Shown here one piece after another: positions 24,251-34,929 of a stretch of 64,000 nt of DNA (position 1 is the first letter of the stretch; each line of letters starts with the position of its first letter). The position numbers were made by a program, and so were the translations under genes. Below the pieces are notes generated by a model that did no database searches, had not been told where the DNA came from, and saw nothing but the letters and a program-made list of their open reading frames with translations. This DNA is from Gigaspora margarita (taxonomy: Eukaryota; Glomeromycota; Glomeromycetes; Diversisporales; Gigasporaceae), in the NCBI GenBank assembly GCA_009809945.1, contig WTPW01000199.1, positions 405,312 through 469,311 on the forward strand. Direction: 5' to 3'.

Positions 24251-26337
24251 GTGGAAGGTATTCAAAAAATCGCTGATACAAGCAGTAAGAAATACCTACC
24301 AAGAAAGGAGAATAGGCCCACAATAGAAACATGTAATACAGAAGCAAGAGATGCAGAAGAGGTAGACATTAGAAAAGATATTAAAGCCCTTGAAAAAATA
24401 CAGTGGAAGCTGAGAAAGCAAGAGAATAAAGAAAAGGGAAGGTTAACGACTGAACAAAGGCGGGTATGTATAGAGATAATAGAAAGAAGAGAGCTTAACA
24501 AATATGATCATATATACACAGAAGATCTTCTGGTAGAGGAAAAGGTTGTAAGTTTTTGGAAAACACTGGTCATGCAGCTAAATCTAATACTTAAGCAAAA
24601 AGAAGAACAAAGAATAAGAGAATATATTGAAACAAAGCAAGACATGATTGTTAAGAACCAAAAGAAAATGCTAGCAAGCTTACTAGATAGGCCTTATAGA
24701 AAAATTAAACTAAACAAAGTCATACTCTGGAATAGTGATGATGAACCAGTTCTAATAAATAAACCAGAAGGTGTACTGGAGGAAGTATGTGCCCACTTCA
24801 GCAGTTAATACCAAGAAAGAAAGATTAAGAAAGACAAGATGCCAGAAAGATGGAAGACAATTTACAAGCCACAAGAAAACATCAAGCCAGAATGGTATGA
24901 TGAAGTGGGGAAAAATTTCACTATAGAAGAGTGGGAAGATGCAGTGAGAGACACTAAAAACAATTTAGCACCAGGACAGTCTGGAATTATGTATCCGATA
25001 CTAAAGAGAGTAGGAAAAAAAGCCAAAGAACTCTTGTCAGAATTGGCGTCAGAGTGTCTAAAACAAGGTGCAATTCCCAGAAAGTGGAAAGCAGAACTGC
25101 TATACCCAATCCCAAAAAACGAAGAATGGAACTACAACCTGAATAATGTGAGACCAATAGCGCTTATCGAGGTTGTAAGAAAATGCACTGTAAGGGTATT
25201 GACAGCTAGGTTGTGTAAAGTATTAAAGGGCAATAGCATCTTGCAAGAGTTCAATTACGCGAGCTTGCCAGACAGGGGTACAGCAAGTCCAATTCACATA
25301 ATTAATAATATAGTCGAAGACACAAAAGAAAGAGGAAAAGAGTTGTGAATTGCCTTTCAGAATATGAAAAAAGCGTTCAACTCAGTCAGTCTTATACATG
25401 AGGACGAAAGCATTTCGGGTTTGAAAACCTGAAATTAAAATTTGAAGATGAAATTGTTTTTGACCTATTTTACTTGAAAGACAAAATTATTTGATACTTG
25501 TTTTGAATAGATGAAATTATAAGGAACATATCTAAATAAATTTTATTTGCTCTTCATTATAAAAAATTTTAATATTTTCTAATGAAGACGAAATAGGTCT
25601 TTTTCAAAAATCAATTTTGGTGCCATCACTAGTCAGTCTAAAGATGCTAAGACTTTCATTGAACAGAATAAAGGTACCGCCATGCATAACCTCCTTCATA
25701 ATAGCATTATTCAATAAGCGTGAGATAGAGGTAATAACTGGACTGGAAAATACGACAAAGTTCCAGACTATAGATGGCATCAACCAGGGAGAAGTAATCT
25801 CCCCCTGGTCTGGCAGATATTTTATAATCCATTACTAACGGCAGTCCAAAGCAGAGAAGACCTGGGTTATGAGATCCAAGTAGATTGGCCCAAAGACATC
25901 TACGAACTAAAACTTGACACGGTGAAATGGAGACAAGCAACCATGGCGTACGCTGATAATACAGTGTGGCTAGCAAAATTGAAAAGTGAAATGGCAAAAA
26001 TAATTGCAGTAGCTGAAGAGTTTTTCAAAATTTACAACATTAAGATCAATGGTAACAAATCTGAGTTAATCGTCATCAACTCAAGAACCAAGAAGAGACT
26101 CTAGGAAAAAACGAAGAGATTCAAATGAGAGAAGTTACGGTTAAGACAAAAGAGAAAGAAAAGTCTACAAGGTACCTAGGAATCTGGCTGTCAGAGAAGA
26201 AAGAAAAAGAATATTATACAGAAATTGTAAGAAAGGACGTGCAGCAAGTAATGCGTGCAATCCAGAAAAAAAGAATGATACTAGGCCAGCTAGTGTACAT
26301 AAATAACAGGGTCCTAATCTCCAGATTAGAATACTGA
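24251..26337 (+). pseudogene. LINE reverse transcriptase domain
   Basis: A charged linker (24,251-24,808) precedes RT motifs NNLAPGQSGIMYPILKRVG, IPKNEEWNYN, NVRPIALIEVVRK, KKAFNSVSL (box A, with N in place of the second Asp), INQGEVISPW and MAYADNTVWL (the YxDD box, reading YADN), then ELIVINSRTK and TRYLGIWLS. Two catalytic Asp positions are therefore changed. A 238-bp insertion sits right after KKAFNSVSL. Stops at 24,806 and 25,346 and elsewhere break the frame. Confidence 0.85.
25393..25630. mobile_element. 238-bp insertion with 9-bp target duplication
   Basis: The direct repeat AGTCAGTCT (25,384-25,392 and 25,631-25,639) brackets a 238-bp AT-rich insert. Removing the insert and one repeat joins KKAFNSVSL directly to KMLRLSLN in the LINE RT, which proves the limits. 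The ends (TATACATGAG and GCCATCACT) are not inverted repeats, and there is no poly-A tail. It carries two similar motifs, ATGAGGACGAAAG at 25,398 and ATGAAGACGAAAT at 25,582. The family is unrecognised. Confidence 0.8.
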
Positions 26338-26344
26338 TTACAAT

Positions 26345-27363
26345 GCCACATATTGCCAGAAAACACGTGCATGAATTTGCATCGACCAATGTTAATGATG
26401 ATAAAAAATAAAGTGAATCTAGCAAAAACCCTAGCAACCTCTACAATTACGCACAAAAATATAATAGGGTGAGAACCTTATAACAGAATCAGATTTTATA
26501 CCACTTCACAGAGTTAACGATAAGGCTAAATGACGATAATGGGCTAGGGCAAACCACGTGGATCAGATTAATGCAAAGTCAATTGTAATGCAAAAGTACA
26601 AAAAGCATACTAGAAGTCGAGTACATGAGACTGGCAAGACATAACATTAGAAATAATCTAACTTACAATATAATTAAGCTGGCTAAAAGGTTCAGTCTTG
26701 AAATTAGGGACTGCAAGCACACGGAGATGCTTAATTTTGCACAACAAAATACTGAGTTGGTAGGACTGCTAAAAAAACAGAGGCTAACAAGCTACTGTAA
26801 TGAGAACAAGCTGCATATTTACACAGTAGGACAGCTACTGGATCCAAGCAGAAACAAAATGATCACATGGCAGCAAGCAAAAAGATAAGAGAACAAGGGT
26901 GCAGCAGAAAAAAGGCAACATGGTTCGCACAACTAGAACAGGAATTAGTGGCAGCGGCCTCAGAAACAAGAGAAATTAAGGATAAATACAAAAAATTCTG
27001 AAACAGACTTTTTTGTAAGGCTGAATTGAGAAATATCTCATGCGACAAAAGAAAAAAAGATTGGATAATCTTTGGTACGAAGAATATTTAAGAAAACTAT
27101 GAGTTTGCTAGAATCCTTAAGAAGAACAAGAACAAAACAATGCTACTACAATACTGGGTAAGATCAGAAGAACCAGGGGGACAGGACCACAGGCTTAAAG
27201 AATGCCAAGGCTGTGAGTTAACAGAAGGTGAAGAAGAAAGGAAATGCGTATTCACTAAGGCATTTAAGAGTAACAAAAGAGTGATTGACAAGAGACTCTT
27301 CCAGAAAAGCAAAGAGAATGAGAGTATGCAGTACAAACTAGTATGTGATATAGCACATTTAGT
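26345..27363 (+). pseudogene. LINE linker between RT and RNase H
   Basis: Charged coding-like sequence with frames such as 26,625-26,888 (MRLARHNIRNNLTYNIIKLA) and 27,140-27,379 (MLLQYWVRSEEPGGQD). It corresponds to the thumb/connection part of the LINE ORF2. It has no domain I can name and is interrupted by stops and by the hAT-like insertion at its end. Confidence 0.5.
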
Positions 27364-28213
27364 CAGTGATGGTAAATGACCTGAAATGACCCAAATGATC
27401 CAAATGACAAATAACTAGTCATTGGGTCATTTCGAGGCTCAAATGATCTAGAAGGTCATTTAACATATGTTAATTAATATTCTAATGCTCTTTAGCCAAT
27501 CAGAATTGGCTGCCAAACAAAATTAAAACATAATCAATAATTGTAGCTATAAGTCAATTAATATTTATGTCTTAACAGTTAAGTAAAGATGTTCAAAATA
27601 ATAAATTGCATATTTCGAACATCTTACTTAAGACATAAATATTAATTGACTTAGTAAAATTTGGATAGCTAAGATTATTGATAAGGAAAGCAATAAAGTT
27701 TGATAACTTTTTATATGAGCAATTCGACCAATAAAATTATTTTATATGCCAATGAACTAAATGAACTTAATAACCAAAATGATCTTGTCATGATTTAATA
27801 GCTTAGAGTCATTTAAAATTTTGATCAAACGATTGAGTTATTTACCATTTCTAGGTGGGACCGGGCATATAAACTTTTATTGGGTTTGGCCCAAGTCTAC
27901 AAATACCTAGCCCAACCCAGCTTACTTCGAAACCTACACATGTGCATTATCATTATGCAGTTAAAGTTGATCAATTTATATAAAAAATATTAGATATGGG
28001 ATACAAACTCTATATACACGATGCACGATGGCCTAATGACTAAATAACCCTCAAATGACCTCGGTCATTTCTAAATGACCATGGTCATTTGGTTACAATA
28101 CAAGTCATTTCTAAATGACCCAAAATTGAGATGACCATTAATGACCAGTCATTTCAGGGTCATTTGAGGTCATTTAAAAAATTTGCAAATGACCAGGTCA
28201 TTTACCATCACTG
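27364..28213. mobile_element. hAT-like element inside the LINE
   Basis: Inverted ends CAGTGATGGTAAATGACC at both sides. Flanks CATTTAGT (27,356-27,363) and TATTTAGT (28,214-28,221) match at 7/8. CAAATGACC/GGTCATTT motifs are concentrated near both ends, the usual place of hAT transposase-binding repeats. The 850-bp body is non-coding. It must be younger than the LINE it interrupts. Confidence 0.85.
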
Positions 28214-28369
28214 TATTTAGTCCCCTTCGAGAAAGCGATTTCGAGCACAGATAGAGAATTAGAAGAATGACTCATTCCAATGGTCAGTGTAAAGCTATAC
28301 GAAGAAGAACTCATAGAAGACCAAGTCGAGGGAGTGGAAGTACGAAAGAGATTGAAAGAAGTATGAAAT

Positions 28370-28830
28370 AAAATTAGAAATAGACAAAAATTTGAGGTGT
28401 TTTCAGATGGGTCATTGAATAATAGCATGGAAGGATCAGAGAAATCAGACTTGGAAATCGGCTGGGTTATCAGAGCATAGATGATAAGATAGTAAACATA
28501 GAATTTAGTTGTAGGTTTAGTGACTGGCCCACTTCAATGAGAGTTGAATTAGGTGCAATTTGGACAGCAATATTAGCTATGCCACATGGGGCAGAAGTTC
28601 ATATACACACAGATAGTACTTGTGCAATTAACGCTATTAAAAAAGAAAAAAGGTTTCAAGAACCCATGAAGACCTGAAGCTGAAAAATGGAAGCATTCTA
28701 CAAGCAATTATAGGGTGTTAGAAAAAGAAAAAACTAAGGCTTCATATACACAAAGTGAAAAGTCATAGTGGTAACATAATGAATGAGAAAGCGAACAGAC
28801 TCGCCAAAAAAGGTGCAACGGACCTGCACC
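28370..28830 (+). pseudogene. LINE RNase H domain
   Basis: FEVFSDGSLNN gives the first catalytic Asp, SMRVELGAIWTAI the Glu, and VHIHTDSTCAINAIKKE the second Asp. Further on, IHKVKSHSGNIMNEKANRLA gives the His and final acidic region. The order and spacing match RNase HI-like domains of LINEs. Frames change within the domain. Confidence 0.8.
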
Positions 28831-28992
28831 TGATCAAAGTAAGATCGGAGCCTACTAGAACAATGTCAGTCTATCCACAATGAGAAAATAGTATAATAGA
28901 CCAACCCCTAAGAAAGTTTGTCAACACAATAATAATTGTGCATTATGACGTGGAGTGGGCATCTCTGAGTGCTATAGAAGACTTGGTGCAAA

Positions 28993-29330
28993 ATGTGGCA
29001 GAAGAGTCAAGCAGCAAGAGTAGATGGCGAGCACTATAGGACAACATTGACAGAAACAAAGGCCAGCATTGTACAAGCGAAAAGAAAAGTAGGGTGGGTT
29101 TTTCAAATTAAATGTCTAGCTAAACAGCTCCCAACAAAAGCCACTCTTCACAAAAGAAGACCCAAAGTGTACGAGACCAACACGTGTATCAGCTGCCTAA
29201 GAAAAGAAGAGACACAAGATCACCTAGCGTCCTGTGAAGTTTACAGAATCTTGTGGAAGAGAGTGCGCAATAAGGTCTGTAGATATGTGATGACAAAGGT
29301 AAAAGAAAAAGAAGACCTCCTCTCCTGACA
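28993..29330 (+). pseudogene. LINE C-terminal zinc-finger segment
   Basis: An open frame of 111 codons contains CISCLRKEETQDHLASC, a C-x2-C-x8-H-x3-C finger of the kind found at the C-terminus of RNase H-bearing LINEs. Lys-rich coding-like sequence (29,586-29,855) and a 3' UTR follow. Confidence 0.7.
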
Positions 29331-30495
29331 GTTGATGAAACAATATAGGAAGAAGCATTCTTTGGAAGTACTACTGAAGAAAAAGAAGTTAGTCAAGCTG
29401 CATTAATTAGAGGATATATTCCAAAGAAAGTTGAGAAGAAAGTCAAACAAGAAATCTGCGGAAAGCCAAAAATGAAAAAGAAAATTTTATTTCTACTGGT
29501 TCGCAGCTTCTAGAAAATATTTTACAAACGGATATGGTGCTTTAGATGTGAAGTTTTTAATGAGTAGGAAAAGGCAAATGGAATCATGAGAAAACAGAAG
29601 AAAGAAAAGATAGATAAGAAAAGCACGAAACCCAGAGGGAAAAAAAGAAAAGAGAAGGATACAGAAATAGAGAAAGAAAATATCCAGCAAGGGCAAGACG
29701 AAACTCCAAAGAAAAATGAAGAAGAAGAAAAGAAAAGAAGGATATTCAGTACCGCGAAGGACATGATAAAGAACTTTATAACTAGCTTCAGTAAGCTGGC
29801 TTGGTCATCTTTGTTAAAACCGGTATACAAGAAGGACAAAAATGTTAATAGCTAATTGGTCTTGACAAGGCTAACAGCCTCCGCCTGTGGACATTTAATT
29901 AACTCTCAGTAAATTGAGGGCTTTAAAAAGAGGGAAACGGCTATCATGGCAGGTCGCACTTGGGCTTCATTGAAGTCGAGTGAGTTTTTATTAGATAGAG
30001 GAAAGTTGAAAATATAATGTATTATAAAGTAAACTCAAACTTGCATGTTTGAATCTTTATAATAAAAGCAGGGCCGCTAGTTAAAAAAAATAAAAATAAA
30101 AACATAACTTTGTTAACAAAGATCCAATATTAGGCTTTACAAAGGTTTAATCTTGAAATATAATATAGTTAATGCTATATATCTATTTGAATTGAAAAAA
30201 TATATGTCTCGCATTTAGCAATCTTCATTGCATCTCACATCTCGATTTTGATTAGTTAATTGTTAAATTATAATTTTGAAGTTATTTTTTATTTTAACAA
30301 TAATTTATATAAAATTAATAAACATTACTTTTAAATAGTGCACTTATATGCAAAATTTCATGCTGCCAAACAAAGATTATCTTAATAAAATTTTAGGATA
30401 TTTTTATCATTACACAAATTTAATCATCTAATTGGTATGATCGGAAGTGGAGGTGCGAAAAATAAGAATACCAACCCCGCAGGATACCATCCATG

Positions 30496-30657
30496 CAGTG
30501 TTTAAAATTGGCATGCACAAGATGCACATGTGCATAAATTTTTTTTGGATTTTTTTAGATTTTTAAAAAATCTCTTAAGTGTGCAAGTAAATTTTTTAAA
30601 AAAAGATGCACAAAATGCATTTGTGCATGTAATTTTTTTTTTGAATTTTAAATACTG
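30496..30657. mobile_element. 162-bp hAT-like MITE
   Basis: Ends CAGTGTTTAAAATT and (inverted) CAGTATTTAAAATT; flanks CATCCATG (30,488-30,495) and CATCTATG (30,658-30,665), a 7/8 match. GATGCACATGTGCAT-type motifs recur inside. Non-coding. Confidence 0.75.
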
Positions 30658-31166
30658 CATCTATGTAATTATAATATCTACATTATGCATAGTGATGTGG
30701 CGCAAGGGAATTAGCCAATCGGAGAACGTAAATTTTGATTGTCCCGGATCAACCCGAAATCAAAACAATTATGCAAGCCACAAATAGTGATAATTATAAT
30801 ATTTGCTAAATTTGGTCTAATATTCCACAAGTTGGATAGACAAAAATCTGTTAAAGCGATAAAAATACAAGTTTGATCCTCATTATATTTAAACACAATA
30901 TACTATGTGATGCAACATCGTGAAGATTAAGTGCAGAATTTCACGCTTTATTGTATTGTTATACTGTCATATATTAAATGATGTTTAGGAAAAGTTGGCG
31001 TAGCTCATTGTTTTTTTTGGTTAAGTACGTACGTACGTATTTCAGTACTGTATTTGCTTAATTTTTAATTGAATTCACAGCATATTGTAAAATTTCTCTA
31101 CTTTATTTGATTATAAATTAGTTTTACAGTATTTTCAAAAAAAAATTTTATTATTTTTTCTAAGAA

Positions 31167-31882
31167 ATGAAAAATTTTATAGTTAGAGAGTGGACAGAAA
31201 TTATTTCAAACCCTGTTACTTTTGGAGATCAAGAACAAAAAGTCGTTCAACATGCTGACCTACCAGTAGTAAACGATGGATTGTCAATTACATTGAGAAT
31301 AAAACTACAAAATCGTACATCTCACTGGCCATCTATTTTTTTCAAAGGTAAAGTCATCCATATTTTTTTAATTTCTGCATTATTCAACCAATGCACTTAC
31401 ATTCTTAAAATAAAACATAAATTTTAGGTACAGAAGATTTAATCCGTACTCCAGCACTCTGGCTTACAGACAAATCTGCGATACATGCTCGATTCACAGG
31501 CAATTGGAATGCAAATGCTGGGATTGACGCTATTGATGGACTTTTATTACAAAAATGGTATCATATAGATTATACACTTTCTGAACCTAAAAAAAGGTTA
31601 GATATCTATATAAATAGTGAATGGGCTGGATACTTTAGCATCCAGGACGTTAGAAAACAAAATGTCATTTTTAATGATGGACCACTTTATATTGGAAAAT
31701 CTCCTTTTCATCATGGATTTAATGGCGAAATTAGGTATGATATACTGTATTATTGTGAAAAATTAGTTTAAATAAAAAATATTAAATAATAATTTAAATT
31801 AAATAGCAATTTTCGTTATTTCAATTGGTAACTATCTGCAGATGAAGTGAGAGAAGATTACTCCTATCATATTATTTTATAA
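31167..31882 (+). CDS. LamG/ConA-like jellyroll protein, copy 1 (C-terminally shortened)
   Basis: Three exons (31,167-31,347; 31,428-31,734; 31,807-31,831) with GT-AG introns of 80 and 72 bases. The product is about 170 residues: MKNFIVREWTEIISNPVTFG, then SITLRIKLQN, HARFTGNWNANAGI, KWYHIDYTLSEPKKRLDIYI, LYIGKSPFHHGFNGEIR, NFRYFNW. The W-x-HI-x-YTLS and GFNGEI-x-NFRYFNW signatures are those of concanavalin-A-like (laminin G type) beta-sandwich domains, which commonly bind glycans. There is no signal peptide. Compared with the 55.4-kb paralogue, the Gln after FNW is TAA (31,829-31,831), so the last 16 residues (homologous sequence runs to 31,882) are lost. It may still fold, or be an early pseudogene. 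The ligand is unknown. Confidence 0.7.
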
Positions 31883-31884
31883 AT

Positions 31885-32110
31885 ATTAGGAGGCTTCAGA
31901 ATAAATGATTCAAGCTAATTCTGAAACACCCTATTATTAGTAACCACTTATAATACTCTGCATACATATTTACTGTGGCTAAACTAATGAAATATTTATC
32001 ATAACTTTAATATTAATTCATGTAGATTTTTTGGTACACTGTGGACCGCTATAGTATCATCACTTGCCTTCTTCTACATGTTTTGAAATTACAAATTTAG
32101 AAAATTTACT
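31885..32110. repeat. Downstream block of the lectin-like repeat unit
   Basis: Sequence after the gene (CACTGTGGACCGCTATAGTATCATCA) is shared, diverged, with 37,480-37,870, 56,105-56,640 and 62,225-62,740. It marks the 3' half of an ancient tandem duplication that carries the LamG-like genes. Confidence 0.6.
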
Positions 32111-32626
32111 TATTTACTTAAATTAAAAAAATAGTTCATTAATTAACAAGCAATCGCCTGCCCATGCGTTGGAAGTTTGTTTTTTTTTCAGTTTGATTTG
32201 CTTCATCCTAAAATTTTTAAACCTTTGAATTGGTTATATAGAACAGACTTATGTTCATTTTATTGTATGATTGGTCTTTTTGTTTTAATGCAATAATGAG
32301 ATTTGATTTATTAGCGATGTTTTTATTGCTGAAGTTTTTTGGATTAGTAATAGTAGAGATACGTATGGTTTAATCTTAAATGGTTGGTTTGTATAGTTTT
32401 TTTTTGGGTTAGTAATAGTAGAGATACGTATGCTTTAATCTTAAATGGTTGGTTTGTATTATGGCTGATCAATCATCAAATTGTTATTTAATGTCAAGTA
32501 GTGATAACGATCAGTGGAAATGACCCTTAATTTTTTGTGTAACATATTCTACTATAAGATCTGCACGCAACATTTTACACATTTTACAAGAAAAAAATAC
32601 GAAATGCAATTTTCGTCTCTATAGCA

Positions 32627-33036
32627 CAGTGTTGGCACATGACCAGGTCATAACAGGTCATATCAAAGTTTAATTAGTAAGATTATATGATTGTAGTTAT
32701 ATGATTTTATTAATTAAACTTGGTGTTATAATCTATATGCCTTAGTTATATGATCTCAGTAATTAACTTAGTGATATGACCTGTTATGATCTGGTTATAT
32801 GACGTTATTGTGATATGACCTATTATGACTGGTCATAACAGGTCAAATCACAATAAAGTTATATAACCAGGTTATAACAGGTTATATTACTAAGTTTAAT
32901 TACTGAGGTCATATAACTAAGTCATACAATTATATCACCAAGTTTAATTAATAAAATTATATATAACTACAATCATATAATCTCACTAATTAAACTTTGA
33001 TATGACCTGTTATGACCTGGTCATGTGCCAACACTG
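32627..33036. mobile_element. Palindromic hAT-like MITE
   Basis: A 410-bp near-perfect palindrome. Ends CAGTGTTGGCACATGACC inverted on both sides; perfect 8-bp duplication CTATAGCA at 32,619-32,626 and 33,037-33,044. Subterminal AGGTCATAACAGGTCAT motifs repeat many times. The good match between arms suggests fairly recent formation. Confidence 0.9.
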
Positions 33037-33169
33037 CTATAGCAACCCTACTGTTTTACAATTTACCGCACATTTGTATTATAATTTTTATGATTCATCG
33101 AGTCTTTCTTTCCATAATAAGAAGCTTAAAATCCTAAAATAATTAAAAACTGAAAAAGATCTTCCATTT

Positions 33170-33457
33170 AAAAATGGGCCCAATATACCAAAAATCAGCA
33201 GAGACGTTATCAATATGAAATTGGAGTCAAGCAGGATGAACATAAAGTGAGGCACACTAGTGGAATATATGCACTGGTAACTATAATAGAAATGGAATTG
33301 GAGTTGAAAGCATAGACATTATTATCAAAAACAAGCTGTGATGGGGCACGCTAGTAAAATACATAATGCTGGCTATTGTTATGATAAAAAAATTGAAATT
33401 GAACATAAAGCATTCATTCATTATCAAAAACCTGCCAATGTTGGTTATACATATTAA
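33170..33457 (+). pseudogene. Sel1-like repeat remnant
   Basis: 33,341-33,457 reads MGHASKIHNAGYCYDKKIEI then EHKAFIHYQKPANVGYTY, the pattern of a Sel1-like (TPR-type) repeat. Shorter matching pieces upstream (YQYEIGVKQDEHK, NYNRNGIGVE) come from preceding repeats in other frames. Rhizophagus carries very many Sel1-repeat and kinase-Sel1 genes, and this is a decayed fragment of one. It has several frame changes, no start and no end. Confidence 0.6.
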
Positions 33458-33900
33458 TATTAAGGCAGGTAGATAGTGCTGGGAATGATTTCAGTTTACT
33501 GGGCTCTATTTAACTTGAAGACTTTTTTGCCTTTTTTCTTTAATAATAAGATAATATTCATTGAAGTAAGGCAAAAAGGTCTGTATATGTATCTGGCTAT
33601 TATTTTTCTTTGACTAACATCCAACTAATCATTTAATCATTCTTATATATTTATCAAATAAAAATACTTTTAGATCTGATGTATCAATATTGAGGCTTAC
33701 TAATATTTAAAAATTTCAGAGAAATATAAATATACACGGTCATGTACACCATATAATGGATCTTAAGATATTATCTAATTCTCAAAATTCGATGGACTAT
33801 TTTAAGAGAGATAAAGTAAAATACTGAATTTATTTATCATATATGTATCTATTTTATGTACTTATAATAATATTTGCCTATTTAATAAGTTTAAAATTAC

Positions 33901-34083
33901 ATAGAAGGTATTGGACTTCAAGTAACTCAAAACATAGCTACTAATGAGTATATGGTCTTCGATATTTTTATTCTAAAAAGAGATGTGAATAATGGAGAAT
34001 GTGTACGTTGTAATCGATATAACATATCGCCATCTTGGCGTCAGACATACGACCTCTATAGAACAACACAAGATGGAACATGA
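33901..34083 (+). pseudogene. Fragment resembling the N-terminal cap of Rhizophagus kinase-like proteins
   Basis: A 60-codon frame contains GLQVTQNIATNEYMVF and NNGECVRCNRYNISPSW, with a C-x2-C pair. From memory, CxxC-x-RYNTSPAWC segments precede the kinase domain in many Rhizophagus tyrosine-kinase-like proteins. Here the second Cys pair is lost, the frame ends at TGA (34,081), and no kinase motifs follow. It lies close to the Sel1 remnant, as expected for kinase-Sel1 genes. It could be an unrelated chance frame. Confidence 0.4.
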
Positions 34084-34345
34084 TATATGTACAAGGATAC
34101 ACACGGTCATTTAAAATATTGCCTAATTCCCAGGATTTTTCGATAGAAGTGAGTTAAAGCTGCCATAACTCATCGATTTGGAACATTGTTTATTCTGCAA
34201 AATACCTAAAACATACAAACTTTCATTTACTTATATATTTTAAATTTCTCCAATCAATACTTGTACTATAATGATGTATAAGATTTTTCTAATCAATTAT
34301 TTACTAGTAAAAAGGTCAGCTCGGTTGACTAGCCTGAGTTTTTTT

Positions 34346-34830
34346 AGGACCGGGAAAACACTATAATAGGTCCCCGCCCCAAAAAATTTATTTAGTAAGT
34401 TTTGCGAATCAGGCTTTTTTTATAATTAAGCGAATCAGTTTTGCGGGCACCTTAAAAAATTTAATAATAAAGCGAATCATTTTGGTCGAACACCTTGATA
34501 TAGATCCGGAATTTTTCGGAGCTTTACTTCGATTATTTTCCCGAGCTTGCTCGTATTTTACGTTCATTGATTTTCTAACCGGAATATTTCGGACCTGTAC
34601 TTATTTTATGTTAGATCGAATCAACTAATAGCGATGACATTTTTTATATTCTATATATGCGAATCTAATCCGGGCGGTAACATTTTTTTTCTGCGAATTA
34701 TATAAAGTCGAGGACCTCACGAGACTTTATAATAATTCGAATCTATGATAAGTCGGTCACATTTTCCATATTTATAATAGTATTCGAATATAGTAGGGGC
34801 GAGGACCTATTATAGAGTTTTCCCGGTCCT
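34346..34830. mobile_element. hAT-like MITE with AGGACCGGG ends
   Basis: Inverted ends AGGACCGGGAAAACACTATA and AGGACCGGGAAAACTCTATA, then TAGGTCC(C/T)CGCCCC on both sides. 8-bp repeats GTTTTTTT at 34,338-34,345 and 34,831-34,838 (low complexity, so weaker evidence). GC-richer than its surroundings, with repeated GCGAATC and CGGAATTTTTCGGA motifs. Non-coding. Its ends resemble those of 51,274-51,453. Confidence 0.75.
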
Positions 34831-34929
34831 GTTTTTTTCCCAGCCAAGCTTTTTTCACCGACCATATCAACAACCCGTATGATTCTGTATGTAGTCACTT
34901 TACCTTTATTGAATTAGATCTGTTACTAT

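Larger units (their letters stand above)
21366..30091 (+). mobile_element. LINE with endonuclease, RT and RNase H, decayed
   Basis: A plus-strand non-LTR retrotransposon flanked by a perfect 22-bp target duplication at 21,344-21,365 and 30,092-30,113 (it ends in AACATAACTTTGT). The span is 8,726 bp, about 7.6 kb once two later insertions are subtracted. Order: 5' region; an ORF1-like part from 21,852; APE-type endonuclease (23,330-24,090); reverse transcriptase (24,839-26,337); RNase H (28,400-28,820); a C-terminal CCHC finger (29,180-29,240); a 3' UTR; and a short A-rich tail. An RNase H after the RT and a terminal CCHC suggest an I/Tad-like clade. Many stops and frame changes and the altered RT box YADN show it is inactive. 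Confidence 0.9.
21192..30186. mobile_element. Palindromic MITE split by the LINE
   Basis: The left piece (21,192-21,365) and right piece (30,114-30,186) are inverted copies. AGATATATAGC and ATATTATATTTCAAGAT on the left pair with the same strings inverted on the right, followed by AAACCTTTGTAAAGCCTAAT on both. The left piece also holds an internal palindrome around 21,320. Before the LINE arrived this was a foldback element of about 250 bp. It is older than the LINE. Confidence 0.7.

Noticed and set aside
25393-25630. Functional hammerhead ribozyme
   Set aside because: The CUGANGA box is incomplete and I could not form stem II between it and GAAA. Only a resemblance remains, kept as a speculative finding.
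31735-31882. A 14-base mini-intron (GTAACTATCTGCAG) that would bypass the stop in lectin copy 1
   Set aside because: It is far shorter than any intron seen here and would change the protein relative to its sisters.
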